This document shows positions 1 through 9,149 of a stretch of DNA of 64,000 nucleotides, piece after piece. The stretch spans positions 186,001-250,000 of the forward strand of contig CBDCYT010000007.1 of assembly GCA_965224325.1 (NCBI GenBank). The letters run 5' to 3'. This stretch comes from CBDCMJ01 sp965224325 (GTDB lineage: Bacteria > Chloroflexota > Dehalococcoidia > Lucifugimonadales > UBA3495). The translations under genes and the position numbers were made by a program. Under the pieces are notes generated by a model that had not been told where the DNA came from, ran no database searches, and saw only the letters and a program-made list of their open reading frames with translations. The first letter of the stretch is position 1, and each line of letters starts with the position of its first letter.

Positions 1-983
1 AAGGAGTGGGCATAGCCCTCTGCGAGTGGCGCAGCGGCAGCGGCCCTTCCACCGCTTCTATCAGCGTCAACGAGGACGGCACAGTCAGCCTGCTCACCGG
101 TTCGGTGGATATCTCCGGCAGCGACACGTCTTTGGCCCAGATTGCCGCCGAAGCCCTCTGCGTCACCTTGGACCAGGTGGTGGTGTCGAAGCGGGATACC
201 GATTCGACTCCGTTTACGCAGCCAACCGGCGGAAGCCGGATCATCTACAGCCAGGGCAAAGCGGTAGAAATGGCCGCGGCGGACACCCTGCAAAAACTGT
301 ACGCCTTGGCCGCCGGGCGGCTTGGAGTCCCGGCTGACGCCCTGGCTTGCGCCGACGGCTGCGTTTACGTGCAAGACAATCCTCCCCAGAGGCTTACTCT
401 CAGCCAGTTGGCCAGGATGAGTTTGACGTCGGCGGCGGGGCCTATCACCGGGGCCGCCTCCCTATCCAGCATGCCTTACGCTCCGGTGTATAACACCCAG
501 GCGGCAGAGGTGCATGTTGACAAAGAGACCGGGCATGTCAAAGTGACCCGGTTCGTCCAGGCACAAGACGTGGGAATGCCGATCAATCCCCTGGGTGTGG
601 AAGGTCAATTGGAAGGGGGCGCCGTGCAGGGCATTGGACGGGCGCTCAGCGAGGAACTGGTGATTGATTCCGAAACCGGTTTGGTGCGCAACCCATCCCT
701 TTCCACGTACCTCATGCCATTGGCTGTGGACATGCCGCCCATCGAAAACATCTTGGTCGAAGTCCCGAGCGAAGACGGACCTTTCGGCGCTCGCGCGGTT
801 GCTGAGTCGCCGGGGTTTGGCCCGCCGGCGGCTATCGGCAACGCCATTTACGACGCCGTGGGGGTACGGATCAAGGAATTACCGTTCAGCCCGGAGCGGG
901 TTAGAGCCGCCATACAAGGCCAAACACTCCCGGAGAGCCGGATAGACGTGGACGCCCTGCGCCAGGCGGAGGAAGGGAACTAG
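1..983 (+). CDS. Molybdenum hydroxylase large subunit, C-terminal part (xanthine dehydrogenase / aldehyde oxidase family)
   Basis: Molybdopterin-binding catalytic subunit of a xanthine dehydrogenase/aldehyde oxidase/CO dehydrogenase-type enzyme, which hydroxylates purines, aldehydes or related substrates. The frame is open at the left edge, so the N-terminal half lies outside the window; the GTG at 6 is an internal codon. Visible family features are GSDTSLAQI and QPTGGSRIIYSQG in the first third, EGQLEGGAVQGIGRALSEE in the middle, and FGARAVAESPGFGPP near the end. The Glu in the last motif sits where the family has its catalytic Glu (usually GVGEPP). The protein ends in the usual YDAVGVRIKELPFSPERV tail. 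Substrate cannot be told from this fragment. XdhC and MocA maturation genes lie 48 kb downstream. Confidence 0.88.
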   Translation, partial: GVGIALCEWRSGSGPSTASISVNEDGTVSLLTGSVDISGSDTSLAQIAAEALCVTLDQVVVSKRDTDSTPFTQPTGGSRIIYSQGKAVEMAAADTLQKLYALAAGRLGVPADALACADGCVYVQDNPPQRLTLSQLARMSLTSAAGPITGAASLSSMPYAPVYNTQAAEVHVDKETGHVKVTRFVQAQDVGMPINPLGVEGQLEGGAVQGIGRALSEELVIDSETGLVRNPSLSTYLMPLAVDMPPIENILVEVPSEDGPFGARAVAESPGFGPPAAIGNAIYDAVGVRIKELPFSPERVRAAIQGQTLPESRIDVDALRQAEEGN

Positions 984-1352
984 GACTTAGGGAAAACTCG
1001 GAGCCGATTAATCGTCCGGGCTATTTCGTGGAGTCCCCACTTGGTGAGATTGTGGAACTATCCGTGGCGGTGCTTCGGCCCCTGTCCGCAGGTCAGTGCG
1101 CTGGGGAACGTCTAAGTACTATGGAAAACCAACAGGCCCTGATGGGAAAGTTTGGGCCGGGGGCGCCGGGCAATCGGGTCTTAAAGTCTGGAGACCCCCT
1201 CACCCGTCATTCCTGCGGAGAGAATGCGGGAACGGGGCGCCCGCAAAGCCGATTCGATTAAGCTGCGATTGCCCCGGGCGGGGGCGGCGGTACAGGGTGT
1301 AAGCCATTTGGATTCCGTAACGGGAAGACGTTAGGGTCAAGGAGAAGGCAAA
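984..1352. other. Intergenic region holding a family-D repeat
   Basis: No credible gene. The stretch is mostly occupied by the inverted-repeat-bounded element at 1168-1275. The malate synthase ribosome-binding site (AAGGAG) lies near 1339-1344. Confidence 0.6.
1168..1275. repeat. MITE-like repeat, family D (copy 1)
   Basis: About 108 bp bounded by GGGCAATCG and GCGATTGCCCC. A second copy lies at 53291-53399 in the opposite orientation and matches along its whole length, including TTAAAGTCTGGAG, CCGTCATTCC, GAGAATGCG and the TGCGATTGCCCC end. It carries the REP-like core (CGTCATTCC ... GCGGGAA) shared with the other repeat families here, and it has no coding capacity. Confidence 0.75.
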
Positions 1353-2927
1353 ATGTCGCCGGGTGTGTTAGTAATAGGAAGCGTTCCTCAGGAGTTTGAA
1401 GACATCTTGAGTGAGGAGGCCCTGTCTTTCGTGGCCGATCTGGCCCGGAATTTCGAACATGAGCGCAGAGCATTGATGAGAAACCGGTCTGAGCGCCAGG
1501 CAGCTATAGACGCCGGCGAGTTGCCGGGTTTCTTGGCCGAGACCCGCGAGGTCCGCGAGGGTGACTGGAGCATACCTCCCGCTCCGAAGGACCTGAGCAA
1601 TAGGCGGGTGGAGCTGACCGGCCCCTCTTCCAATCGTAGAATGGTGATCAACGCCCTCAACTCCGGCGCGCAAGTTTACATGACCGATTTTGAAGACGCC
1701 CATTGCCCCTCTTGGCGGCAAACCCTCATGGGCCAAGCCAACGTGCGCGCCGCCGCCGCGGGGACCATTACCGATGAAGGACCCGATGGCAGATACTACC
1801 AACTGAGTGACGAGATCGCCACCCTCTGCGTTCGGCCGAGGGGTCTACATTTGATGGAACGGCATGTCCTCGTTGACGGCCAGCCGGTGGCGGGCAGCTT
1901 TTTTGATTTTGGCCTGACCTTTTTCCACAACGCCCAAGCCCAACTGGATCGAGGCACCGGGCCCTACTACTACCTGCCTAAAATGCAGTCCCACCTCGAA
2001 GCCCGGCTCTGGAACAGTGTTTTCAACTTTGCTCAAGATAAGCTAGGGGTCCCCAGGGGAAGTATTTGCGCCACGGTGTTGATAGAGCATATCTTGGCTG
2101 CATTTGAGATGGAGGAGATTCTCTACGAGCTGAAGGACCACCCCACCGGCCTTAACTTGGGGCGCTGGGATTACATTTTCAGCTACATAAAAACCTTTTC
2201 ACAACGCCAGGACTTGCTTTTCCCCGACCGGGCGCAGGTTACCATGGCCACCCACTTCCTCCGCTCGGCGGCTGAGTTGCTGGTCAACACCTGCCACAAG
2301 CGCGGCGCCCATGCGTTGGGGGGAATGTCCGCTTATATTCCCAGGAGGGACGACCCGGAAGCCAATGAACGGGCACTGGCCCAGGTGAGGGTGGACAAGA
2401 ATAGGGAAGCATCCCAGGGGTTCGACGGCGCTTGGGTGGCCCATCCAGGATTGGTCGGCCCGGTGCTGGATATTTTCCAGAGCGCCTTCCAGGGAGACAA
2501 CCAACTCCCCCTGATTCCCGATGTTAACGTCACGGTAGAGGACTTGCTCCAAGTCCCGGAGGGCGAGGTCACCGAGGCGGGGGTCCGCAACAACATCTCC
2601 GTCGCTCTGCAATACATAGACGCTTGGATCCAGGGCAATGGCGCGGTGGCTATAAATGGACTCATGGAGGATGTGGCCACAGCGGAAATATCCCGGACCC
2701 AGCTTTGGCAGTGGGTCAAGCACGGCGTAACGCTCTCCGACGGCCAGAAGGTCAGCGAGGACTTGTACTTGGAGATTCGAGCCCAGGAGGTCTCCCAACT
2801 CCTGGAGACCAGGGGCAAGGACGACACCGGCGCTTTGGACAAGGCCTCCGAGCTGTTGGACGCATTGGTTACCGCGCCGGTCTGCATGGAGTTTCTTACG
2901 GTCCCTGGAATGCGCTACCTATCCTAA
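1353..2927 (+). CDS. aceB: Malate synthase A
   Basis: Condenses glyoxylate and acetyl-CoA to malate, the second step of the glyoxylate shunt and an exit route for glyoxylate made elsewhere. At 524 residues it has normal length for the A isoform. Family features in order: MTDFEDAHCPSW (~108), KMQSHLEARLWN (~205), ATVLIEHILAAFEMEEILYE (~240), GLNLGRWDYIFSYIK (~265), HALGGMSAYIPRRDDP (~325), GAWVAHPGLV (~365) and GLMEDVATAEISR (~440), whose Asp is the family's catalytic base. The ATG at 1353 follows AAGGAG with good spacing. No isocitrate lyase is seen in this window, so either the partner gene is elsewhere or the glyoxylate comes from another route. Confidence 0.96.
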   Translation: MSPGVLVIGSVPQEFEDILSEEALSFVADLARNFEHERRALMRNRSERQAAIDAGELPGFLAETREVREGDWSIPPAPKDLSNRRVELTGPSSNRRMVINALNSGAQVYMTDFEDAHCPSWRQTLMGQANVRAAAAGTITDEGPDGRYYQLSDEIATLCVRPRGLHLMERHVLVDGQPVAGSFFDFGLTFFHNAQAQLDRGTGPYYYLPKMQSHLEARLWNSVFNFAQDKLGVPRGSICATVLIEHILAAFEMEEILYELKDHPTGLNLGRWDYIFSYIKTFSQRQDLLFPDRAQVTMATHFLRSAAELLVNTCHKRGAHALGGMSAYIPRRDDPEANERALAQVRVDKNREASQGFDGAWVAHPGLVGPVLDIFQSAFQGDNQLPLIPDVNVTVEDLLQVPEGEVTEAGVRNNISVALQYIDAWIQGNGAVAINGLMEDVATAEISRTQLWQWVKHGVTLSDGQKVSEDLYLEIRAQEVSQLLETRGKDDTGALDKASELLDALVTAPVCMEFLTVPGMRYLS

Positions 2928-3205
2928 GGCGGAGTCCCGCCGGGATAAGCGGCGGTGGGGCGCCGGAGGGGAATAAGGCCGGGCGTTAGGCCGTCTAGCG
3001 CCGATGGTGGGAATCCGGCACTACCATGAGAGACAGCCCGGCGTGGGCTTTGGACAACCGCCATTGTCTTTGCCCCATGGTCCCAGCGTAATCGTCTCAT
3101 AAGAAAGGCGGTGGTTTCAGCTCCCCAGGACAGCCAGCGAATCTCCTGTCAAGAGCACGAGGTAGGCGGCAGCATATCCCCGGCGGACCCGAGGCAACTC
3201 ACTCG

Positions 3206-3913
3206 TTGAAAAACAAGATATACCAATCGTTCCACGCAGCGGTGGCGGATGTCCCGGACGGGGCCACCATTATGTTCCCGGAGTTCGGCGGAGTCGGCTC
3301 CCCACAAAACCTAATTTCGGCCCTGAATAGGCAAGGTGCCCGCTACCTGACAGGCATCTCCAACAATCACGGGGGGATTGATGGCCGGGTCGACGTGGGC
3401 ACCCTGGTGGAAGCCGGGCAAATCAAGAAAATGATCTGCGCCTTCACGACCCCAAACCATCCATCTCGGATGACTCCATTCGCTAGAATGTATAACGCCG
3501 GCGAGATCGAAGGGGAATTAGTGCCCCAAGGCACACTGGCCGAGCGGATTCGCGCCGCCGGGGCCGGTATCGCCGCCTTCTATACCCCCGCAAGCGTGGC
3601 CACTGAGCTGGCGGAAGGCAAGGAACACCGGAACATCGGCGGCAGAGACTGCGTGCTGGAATACGCGCTGCCCGCGGACTATGCTTTCATAAGGGCTTGG
3701 CGGGCCGACACCTTCGGCAACCTCCAGTTCCGCCTGGCGCAGCGCAATTTCAACCCCATAATGGCCATGGCGGCCAGGGTCACCATCGTAGAAGTGGAGA
3801 GCGAGATAGTGCCCCCGGGGGCTCTGGACCCTGACCAGATTCACACTCCGGGGGTTTACGTGGACCGCATCCTCAAGATACCGGCAGACAGCGTCCAAGT
3901 CCTGCAAAGATAG
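3206..3913 (+). CDS. 3-oxoacid CoA-transferase alpha subunit, orphan
   Basis: Family-I CoA-transferase subunit A (AtoD/ScoA type), 235 residues from a TTG start. The alpha subunit carries the CoA-binding fold and the beta subunit the catalytic Glu. Visible features are EFGGVGSPQNLISAL near residue 28, LTGISNNHGG, FTTPNHPSRM, the EGELVPQGTLAERIRAAGAGI segment (~95) and FYTPASVATELAEGK (~118). The usual downstream GRDCVLEYALPADYAFIRA and TVVEVE-like (TIVEVESEIV) segments follow. No beta-subunit gene follows: 3914-4450 has no readable frame. The start is uncertain because no strong ribosome-binding site precedes the TTG. Alone it should be inactive unless a beta subunit is supplied from elsewhere. 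Confidence 0.85.
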   Translation: MKNKIYQSFHAAVADVPDGATIMFPEFGGVGSPQNLISALNRQGARYLTGISNNHGGIDGRVDVGTLVEAGQIKKMICAFTTPNHPSRMTPFARMYNAGEIEGELVPQGTLAERIRAAGAGIAAFYTPASVATELAEGKEHRNIGGRDCVLEYALPADYAFIRAWRADTFGNLQFRLAQRNFNPIMAMAARVTIVEVESEIVPPGALDPDQIHTPGVYVDRILKIPADSVQVLQR

Positions 3914-4450
3914 ACGGTGCGCCGGCCTAGATGGAGCCCAAGCCGGGGCTGCGGCCCAGCCTGCGGTCCAACACCGCCCTGACAACCGGGTCGCCGGTTC
4001 GTCGAAACTTTCTACGTTTTGTAAGCTCTCCGGGCCCAACCCGCGGCCCAATCCAAGAAAAGTTCCGCCACTTCAAGCATGTTTGTTCAAGCGTGTTTGG
4101 ATGAAGCCCAAGACAGTGCGCCGTCCTCATGCGGCTGGACGCTGGCCATCGTCGCGCCTCGGGGCGTGACTCCTCTCAATATTCACCATATCCAAGCCTG
4201 TGCGTGGCCGCGGGAAACTCCTAACTAATGGCAGAGGGCCGCTCGCCGGAGTGGCTGGTCAACAAACGGCAGGGCGGACCTGGCTTATCAACTGCTGGTA
4301 TGGGGGGCGGCGGTAGGTGTATTGACCTGTTGAGGTGGTCGTCATAGCCGGAACTCCATACGGTTTACGCCCGCTTGGAGTGGTTAGAGGTCCTTTCGGA
4401 AGACGCTGACCGGTTCCGGACTTAAGCGCGAAGCCCCGCGCTCAAGTCAG
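3914..4450. other. Long non-coding stretch
   Basis: About 540 bases between two converging genes. I see no reading frame with coding character, no CoA-transferase beta-subunit remnant and no repeat of the families found elsewhere in the window. Confidence 0.5.
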
Positions 4451-5248
4451 CTAGTAATGAATCCCGCGGCCCACACCGCCTCCCGCGGCGATGGCGTCAC
4501 CGTTGATCGCGACGGATTTGGGCGATGCTAGAAAGGCCACCAGATAGGCAATTTCCCGGGCGTCGATCATGCGGCGTACCGAATTGCCCTCCGCCATCCG
4601 CTGCTCCACTTCATGGGTGGACAGGCCCTGGGCGTCAGCTTGGTCCGCCACCATGCCGGGGATTCGCTCAGTCCAGGTCAGCCCGGGGTGGACCACCGTG
4701 ACGTTTATTCCCAGGGGCCCGAGCTCATCTGCCAAATTCTTGGTCATCGCCGCAACGGCCACGTTGCGCATGCTGCCCACGGCTGACCCGGACTGCCTCG
4801 CCGCCATGCCGCTAATGTTGATAATGCGCCCCCAGCCTTGGCTGCTCATGTAGGGGGCCACCTCCCTGGCGCACCTGAGATAGCCCATCACCTTTACGTT
4901 CATGTCTTCCCAGAAATACTCCTCGGTGATATCGGCCAGTCCTGGGGCCGGACCCCCGCCCACTCGCGCTGCACAGTTCACCAATATGTCCAAGTGTCCA
5001 AACGCCGTGGCCGCTTGATGGACCATGGACTGCACGGACTCTTCGTCGCCAGTGTCAACGGTAACGGGGATGAAGCGCCTGCCCGTCTCCTCGGCCAACT
5101 CCTTGGCCGTGACCTGCAACGCTTCCCGGCCTCGCGCCGCTACCACTACGTCGACCCCCTCTCTGGCCAGTTCCCGGGCAATCGCTTTGCCGATGCCTCG
5201 GCTCCCCCCGGTGACAATAGCCGTCTTTCCGGTTAGGTTCAGGTCCAT
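4451..5248 (-). CDS. Short-chain dehydrogenase/reductase family protein without the Tyr-Lys catalytic pair
   Basis: Rossmann-fold SDR of about 265 residues. The start is the ATG at 5248, preceded on the minus strand by AAAGGAG at ideal spacing; an upstream extension of the frame to 5485 has no family similarity. The nucleotide-binding motif TGGSRGIG (~14) and ILVNCAARVGG (~90, in place of NNAG) are present, as is the Ser in RIINISG. Where classical members have YxxxK, this one reads GSMRNVAVAAMTK, so the Tyr is Gly and the Lys is Asn. Classical SDR catalysis is therefore unlikely, and it may bind NAD(P) without oxidoreductase chemistry or use other residues. The C-terminal GDAIAAGGGVGRGIHY is typical of the family. 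Substrate unknown. Confidence 0.85.
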   Translation of the reverse strand: MDLNLTGKTAIVTGGSRGIGKAIARELAREGVDVVVAARGREALQVTAKELAEETGRRFIPVTVDTGDEESVQSMVHQAATAFGHLDILVNCAARVGGGPAPGLADITEEYFWEDMNVKVMGYLRCAREVAPYMSSQGWGRIINISGMAARQSGSAVGSMRNVAVAAMTKNLADELGPLGINVTVVHPGLTWTERIPGMVADQADAQGLSTHEVEQRMAEGNSVRRMIDAREIAYLVAFLASPKSVAINGDAIAAGGGVGRGIHY

Positions 5249-5764
5249 GCTTTTGCTCCTTTCGAATGACCGGTTGAACGTTCTACGGGGTGGACTCAAT
5301 GGATTGGATATGTGAACGGGCGTCCGGCCAAGCAGCTGGAGTGACTTCCGGGCGGTTGCCCAATCGCCAGCGGCCTTTCTCCAATGTTGGGCCGGGGCCA
5401 AACATTTGATACGCAATGCTCCGAGCCTTGGGCCTAGATGGCTTTTATAGCATTGGAGTGTATTCTCCGGTATCAGCATAAGCAAGTTGTGCGGGTAAGC
5501 TGTGACGCCTTTCGGTTGTCCGGGGCAATCCCGGCGCCCATGGCGAGCTTATCGAACTATGCACGGGCACGTCTGCGTTGTAGCGGACACCAAAGAGCCC
5601 TGCGGCTTCTTGCCCCACTCCATTGACACCCAAGGGAGGTATTCCTACAATCCACGAAGCGCCTGCAAGAGCGCCGCGGCCAAGTTTGGAAAATCGTCGC
5701 TAACACGGCCAGTGACCCCGAGGAACTACGATACTGAGCGTTTCTTCATCTAGGAGGTGAGGCT
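5249..5764. other. Divergent intergenic region
   Basis: About 500 bases between the divergently oriented SDR gene and the VOC gene. It presumably contains both promoters. I could not single out a convincing promoter and see no coding frame. Confidence 0.4.
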
Positions 5765-6193
5765 ATGGCACGGATCAAGCACATTGCCCTGCATACTGAG
5801 GACCCAGTGAAGACTGCAGAATTTTACAAGCAGGTTTTCGGTTTGGCGGAGTTACACCGCAAACCCCGGGACACCGGAGAGGACGGCGTCTGGTTGAGCG
5901 ACGGATACATTTACTTCGCCGTGCTCAAGTTCGGCAGCGAGGAAGCCCCCAACCTTGGCGACGGCCCATCCACGGTGACGGGCGTGCACCACATAGGGTT
6001 TTACGTGGACGATCTTGATGAGTCAGTCGCCAAGTTCGAGCAAGCCGACGGTACGGAGTGCCCGGGGAGCAGTCTGGTCAACCGCAAATATAAAGGCCCC
6101 GATGGACTCATGATAGATATGAGGGTCAGGGGATGGGACGAGCAGATTAAAGCAAGGACTGAGTTGCTGCTGGCGGCGCCGGCGGCTGACTAG
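5765..6193 (+). CDS. VOC (glyoxalase/bleomycin-resistance) superfamily protein
   Basis: A 142-residue single-module vicinal-oxygen-chelate protein, a fold used by glyoxalases, extradiol dioxygenases and epimerases. It starts at an ATG after a very strong AGGAGGTGAG site. The N-terminal half begins RIKHIALHTEDPVKTAEFYK with its metal-type His, the second half begins VTGVHHIGFYVDDLDE with another His, and the last strand is GPDGLMIDMRV. The acidic metal ligand usually found there is Asp rather than Glu. Substrate unknown; it stands alone between unrelated genes. Confidence 0.85.
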   Translation: MARIKHIALHTEDPVKTAEFYKQVFGLAELHRKPRDTGEDGVWLSDGYIYFAVLKFGSEEAPNLGDGPSTVTGVHHIGFYVDDLDESVAKFEQADGTECPGSSLVNRKYKGPDGLMIDMRVRGWDEQIKARTELLLAAPAAD

Positions 6194-6453
6194 CTAAAGT
6201 CAGCGACTGTCACAAGTCCGGGTAAAAACTGCGCACCCGCAGCGAAGCCGGCGCGACCAACACGGCTCTGCTATCCGGGACGACTCGCCTGCCGTGAAGG
6301 CCGGCATCTCTCCGGCCAGAACAGTACGATTCTGGCGCCATATACCCCTGCTGGGACCAGGCCAAGCCGCATTTCCGGGCTGGCAGGTCAACAGCCGGGC
6401 CGAGGTACTCCGTTGCCAAACCGTTTTCCAAGGCTTTGGACGGATTTTTAGTA

Positions 6454-7098
6454 CTAGCTAACGGGTTGCCGCATCCCCGGTTTTGGCTGCCACGGCATCC
6501 ACTCCAGAACGACTTCCGCCTCGCCGTTCAAGATTTGAGACACTTCGTCCCGTGGTACCCGCGTCTTCCGGGCTGAGCGGTGATCATCGGACGTGAATTC
6601 CGAAGTGCGCCATCCGTCGACTCCGCGTTCCAGGTACAGGGATTCTCGAAACCGCCCGGCCACGACATCGCTCAATAGCTGCGTAAACCTCTCGAATTCT
6701 TCGTCCGGCATTTCATGGCACGCATCGCAGCCGCAGGATGGGAAAATATCGGTGGCCCAACGGCCGAACCGGATCCCAAGACCAGGGAAGTCGGTGAAAA
6801 CAACGGTGATCGGCGCACAAGAATCCTGGAGCGGTGTCAACTTTAAGGTTGGTCTGGAATGCGGCGCGCGTTCCAACTCGGTATCCATGCCCTCGCCTTC
6901 ATCCCTGGTGACTTCATAATCCGTTTGCAGTCGCGCCAGCGCCTCCAGTGCCCAGTCGTGCAACGGCCCGAATCGTTCCGGCTCTGTCACGCGCGAATAA
7001 GCATCGTCGGGCGGTCCCTCGACACCCCAGTTGAACCTTCCCACTGTCGTTTCCCCCGATTGATCCCGTTCCGTCTGTCCCAATTCTACAGCAGACAT
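6454..7098 (-). CDS. Uncharacterised DUF6226-like protein
   Basis: A 214-residue soluble protein of unknown function. It has an N-terminal YSRVTEPERFGPLHDWA segment (~34), a central beta-rich FTDFPGLGIRFGRWATD segment (~100), a cysteine cluster FPSCGCDACHE (~118), and a C-terminal VVLEWMPWQPKPG. The three clustered Cys could bind a metal or form a disulfide. The pattern is what I recall for DUF6226 proteins, mostly known from actinobacteria; a domain search would be needed to confirm. It has no operon partner. Confidence 0.6.
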   Translation of the reverse strand: MSAVELGQTERDQSGETTVGRFNWGVEGPPDDAYSRVTEPERFGPLHDWALEALARLQTDYEVTRDEGEGMDTELERAPHSRPTLKLTPLQDSCAPITVVFTDFPGLGIRFGRWATDIFPSCGCDACHEMPDEEFERFTQLLSDVVAGRFRESLYLERGVDGWRTSEFTSDDHRSARKTRVPRDEVSQILNGEAEVVLEWMPWQPKPGMRQPVS

Positions 7099-7262
7099 CC
7101 ACTAAGGTTGAATTTTCAACCGCTCGATTGGGTCGGATTTAGCTTTGTCACGTTTGTTGCCAAGCCGTCGGGCGATAGCTGAAAGTCAATATGCTCAAGG
7201 CTGTCTGAACCTGCTGGGAATTATGTGCTGCTGTAGTATTAGGGAAGGTATCAAATCAAACC

Positions 7263-7421
7263 ATGCTCAGGATAGGCCTGACGCTAGCAGCGGTAAGCAG
7301 TCTGGCAATAGCACTATCGGCCTGCGGGAACGAAAGGCCAACGCGACCCGCGGTCCCAACTGAAGTATGCTCACGGAGGAAGATAACGACGTTGGCTTTA
7401 CTCGCAGCCCCAGGGGGTTGA
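7263..7421 (+). CDS. Very short lipoprotein or lipoprotein remnant
   Basis: A 52-codon frame from ATG that begins with a textbook lipoprotein signal: basic start MLRIG, a hydrophobic run TLAAVSSLAIALS and the lipobox LSAC followed by GNE. The part after the Cys is short and has no recognised domain. It could be a small real lipoprotein or the surviving 5' end of a decayed larger gene. Only a weak purine run (GGGAAGG) precedes it, at rather long spacing. Confidence 0.35.
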   Translation: MLRIGLTLAAVSSLAIALSACGNERPTRPAVPTEVCSRRKITTLALLAAPGG

Positions 7422-7621
7422 AGCGGGAGGAAGCGTTGTTGGCCCCGGGAGGGAAACGTATAATTGGGGCGCGAGGCCGCTGCGCCTGGCCTATTGGAGC
7501 TCTGGATGTCGCGAGCCCATGAAGAGTCTCATCTCAGAGCCGTAGGCATCCCCGCCGTCTTCGCCGGTACAGCAGTGGCACGCCAACAAATTTGCACCGG
7601 GAGTGCAGAGAGGATAGATCA

Positions 7622-8500
7622 ATGACAACGCCATCTGACACTTTACAAGGCAAAGTCGCCATCGTGACCGGAGCGGCAAGTCCCATTGGCATGGGGCGGT
7701 CCATCACCGCCGGCCTAGTGCGGGCCGGAGCCCGCGTCGCCATGCTGGACATTAACCAAGATTGGCTGGAACAAACGGCCAACGACATGCGAGAAATGGG
7801 CGGCGACAACGCGGTGCTGCCCATAATCGCCGATGTCACTAGCCCGGAATCGGCGGCCCAGGCCGTCGACCGCACCATCAGCGAGATGGGCGGCCTTCAT
7901 ATCCTGGTCAATAACGCCGGCATCAATCCGCGCACCGGCGGATTTACCTCCAGCGGGGCCTCGGGCAGCAACACCGGCTTTTGGGCCATCGACCCTGCAG
8001 CTTGGCTTCGGGTGATCGACGTGAACTTGAGCGGGCCGTTCCTGATGTCCCATGCTGTTGCCGGCCACATGGTCCAGCAAGGCTTTGGGCGCATCATCGG
8101 TATCACTACAAGCATGGACACCATGTGGCGTAAGGGGAGCGCCCCCTACGGTCCTTCCAAGGCCGGGCATGAGGCCTTGGTCGCGATCATGGCCCAAGAC
8201 CTGGAGGACACAGGGGTCACCGCCAACGTGCTTACCCCCGGTGGAGCGACCGCCACCAACATGGTGTTGCCGCCGGAAGGGGCCACTGCCGACGCCCTCA
8301 TCCAACCGGAGGTGATGCAAGCCCCTGTAGTCTGGATTGCGTCCGACGCCGCCGGCCACTGGAACGGCCGGCGTATCATCGCCTACCACTGGGATGACGC
8401 GCTGCCCTTGGAAGAACGTCTGGAGCGTTGCAGCGCTCCTGCCGCCTGGCCGCAATTGGGCCTGCAAGCCGTCCATCCCGACTGGTTCGGCCGGGGCTGA
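7622..8500 (+). CDS. Short-chain dehydrogenase/reductase
   Basis: NAD(P)-dependent oxidoreductase of 292 residues with an intact classical active site. The cofactor motif is TGAASPIGMGRS (~16), followed by the LVNNAGI motif (~98), a Ser-bearing IGITTSM strand (~165) and the catalytic YGPSK (~181). A tail of about 60 residues after GATATNMVLPP lacks the usual GG motif and reads AYHWDDALPLEERLE, so substrate recognition may be unusual. The ATG at 7622 follows AGAGAGG at good spacing and is preferred over an upstream in-frame start at 7592. Substrate unknown. Confidence 0.88.
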   Translation: MTTPSDTLQGKVAIVTGAASPIGMGRSITAGLVRAGARVAMLDINQDWLEQTANDMREMGGDNAVLPIIADVTSPESAAQAVDRTISEMGGLHILVNNAGINPRTGGFTSSGASGSNTGFWAIDPAAWLRVIDVNLSGPFLMSHAVAGHMVQQGFGRIIGITTSMDTMWRKGSAPYGPSKAGHEALVAIMAQDLEDTGVTANVLTPGGATATNMVLPPEGATADALIQPEVMQAPVVWIASDAAGHWNGRRIIAYHWDDALPLEERLERCSAPAAWPQLGLQAVHPDWFGRG

Positions 8501-8660
8501 AGGACCATTAACTGCCGATCATCAGAGGGTCGAGGGTCGAAAACTTCTCTAATTAGCGGGGGTCCGGGAAACGGCCTGCGTTCGGCACCAATGCCCTTGC
8601 TTGTGTCGAGGGGCTTTACCTTTGGACCGCACGGCAGCGGTGAGACGAGTCTCCTGGGTG

Positions 8661-8769
8661 CTAAGAAACGTCTGAAGAACCGTCATTCCGGCGCAGGCCG
8701 GAATCCAGAAAGGTAGGATGTTGGAGGACTCAGCTTTATGAGACAAGCTCTCATCCGGAGGTTTCCTAA
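8661..8769. repeat. MITE-like repeat, family B, with family-A right end nested inside
   Basis: Bounded by CTAAGAAACGTCTGA and the imperfect inverse CCGGAGGTTTCCTAA; the same ends frame 44707-44838. The interior (about 8684-8750) is the right half of a family-A element: CGTCATTCC, CCGGAATCCAGAAAG, GGAGGACTCAGC and ATGAGACAAGCTC. Either A inserted into B or the two recombined through their shared core. Confidence 0.6.
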
Positions 8770-8974
8770 ACCATTGGAGCCACCACGATGGTGGAGGATG
8801 CGGAAGTTGGGAGAGACGAGTGCCAGCTGAGTTGAGTCGCCAGTCTGATTTAGATGGGAGCCTGATGTTTCTTCGTGCGTATTCGAGGATAGAATTATTT
8901 GAGCACGATGAGGCAAGCGAGGGGAGCTTGAGGCCAATTCTATACCGACGTGGACTCGCTGAAGATATATATCA

Positions 8975-9084
8975 GAGACCAGATACTGGTCACGAATGGG
9001 GCGGCTACTTAGCCCCAATCGAGTCCTTAGAGACCACATACTGGCCACAAATGGGGCGGCCGCTTAGCTCCCATCGAGTCCTTT
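8975..9084. repeat. 55-bp tandem duplication
   Basis: Two head-to-tail copies, each starting GAGACCA, running through ATACTGG and AATGGGGCGGC to ATCGAGTCCTT, with a handful of differences. No function is visible. Confidence 0.7.
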
Positions 9085-9149
9085 AAGGTAGCTGGTGAGG
9101 CGCTGTGCCGTCTCTTAGGGCGTGCCCCCTCGTCTTCCTGTTGCGCCCT

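Larger units (their letters stand above)
8501..9149. other. Repeat-filled intergenic region
   Basis: No gene. It contains a family-B repeat with a family-A segment inside it (8661-8769) and a 55-bp tandem duplication (8975-9084). Confidence 0.6.

Noticed and set aside
5440..5753. Several 60-80 codon frames on both strands upstream of the VOC gene
   Set aside because: They overlap each other, have no ribosome-binding sites and no recognisable motifs; the stretch reads as intergenic.
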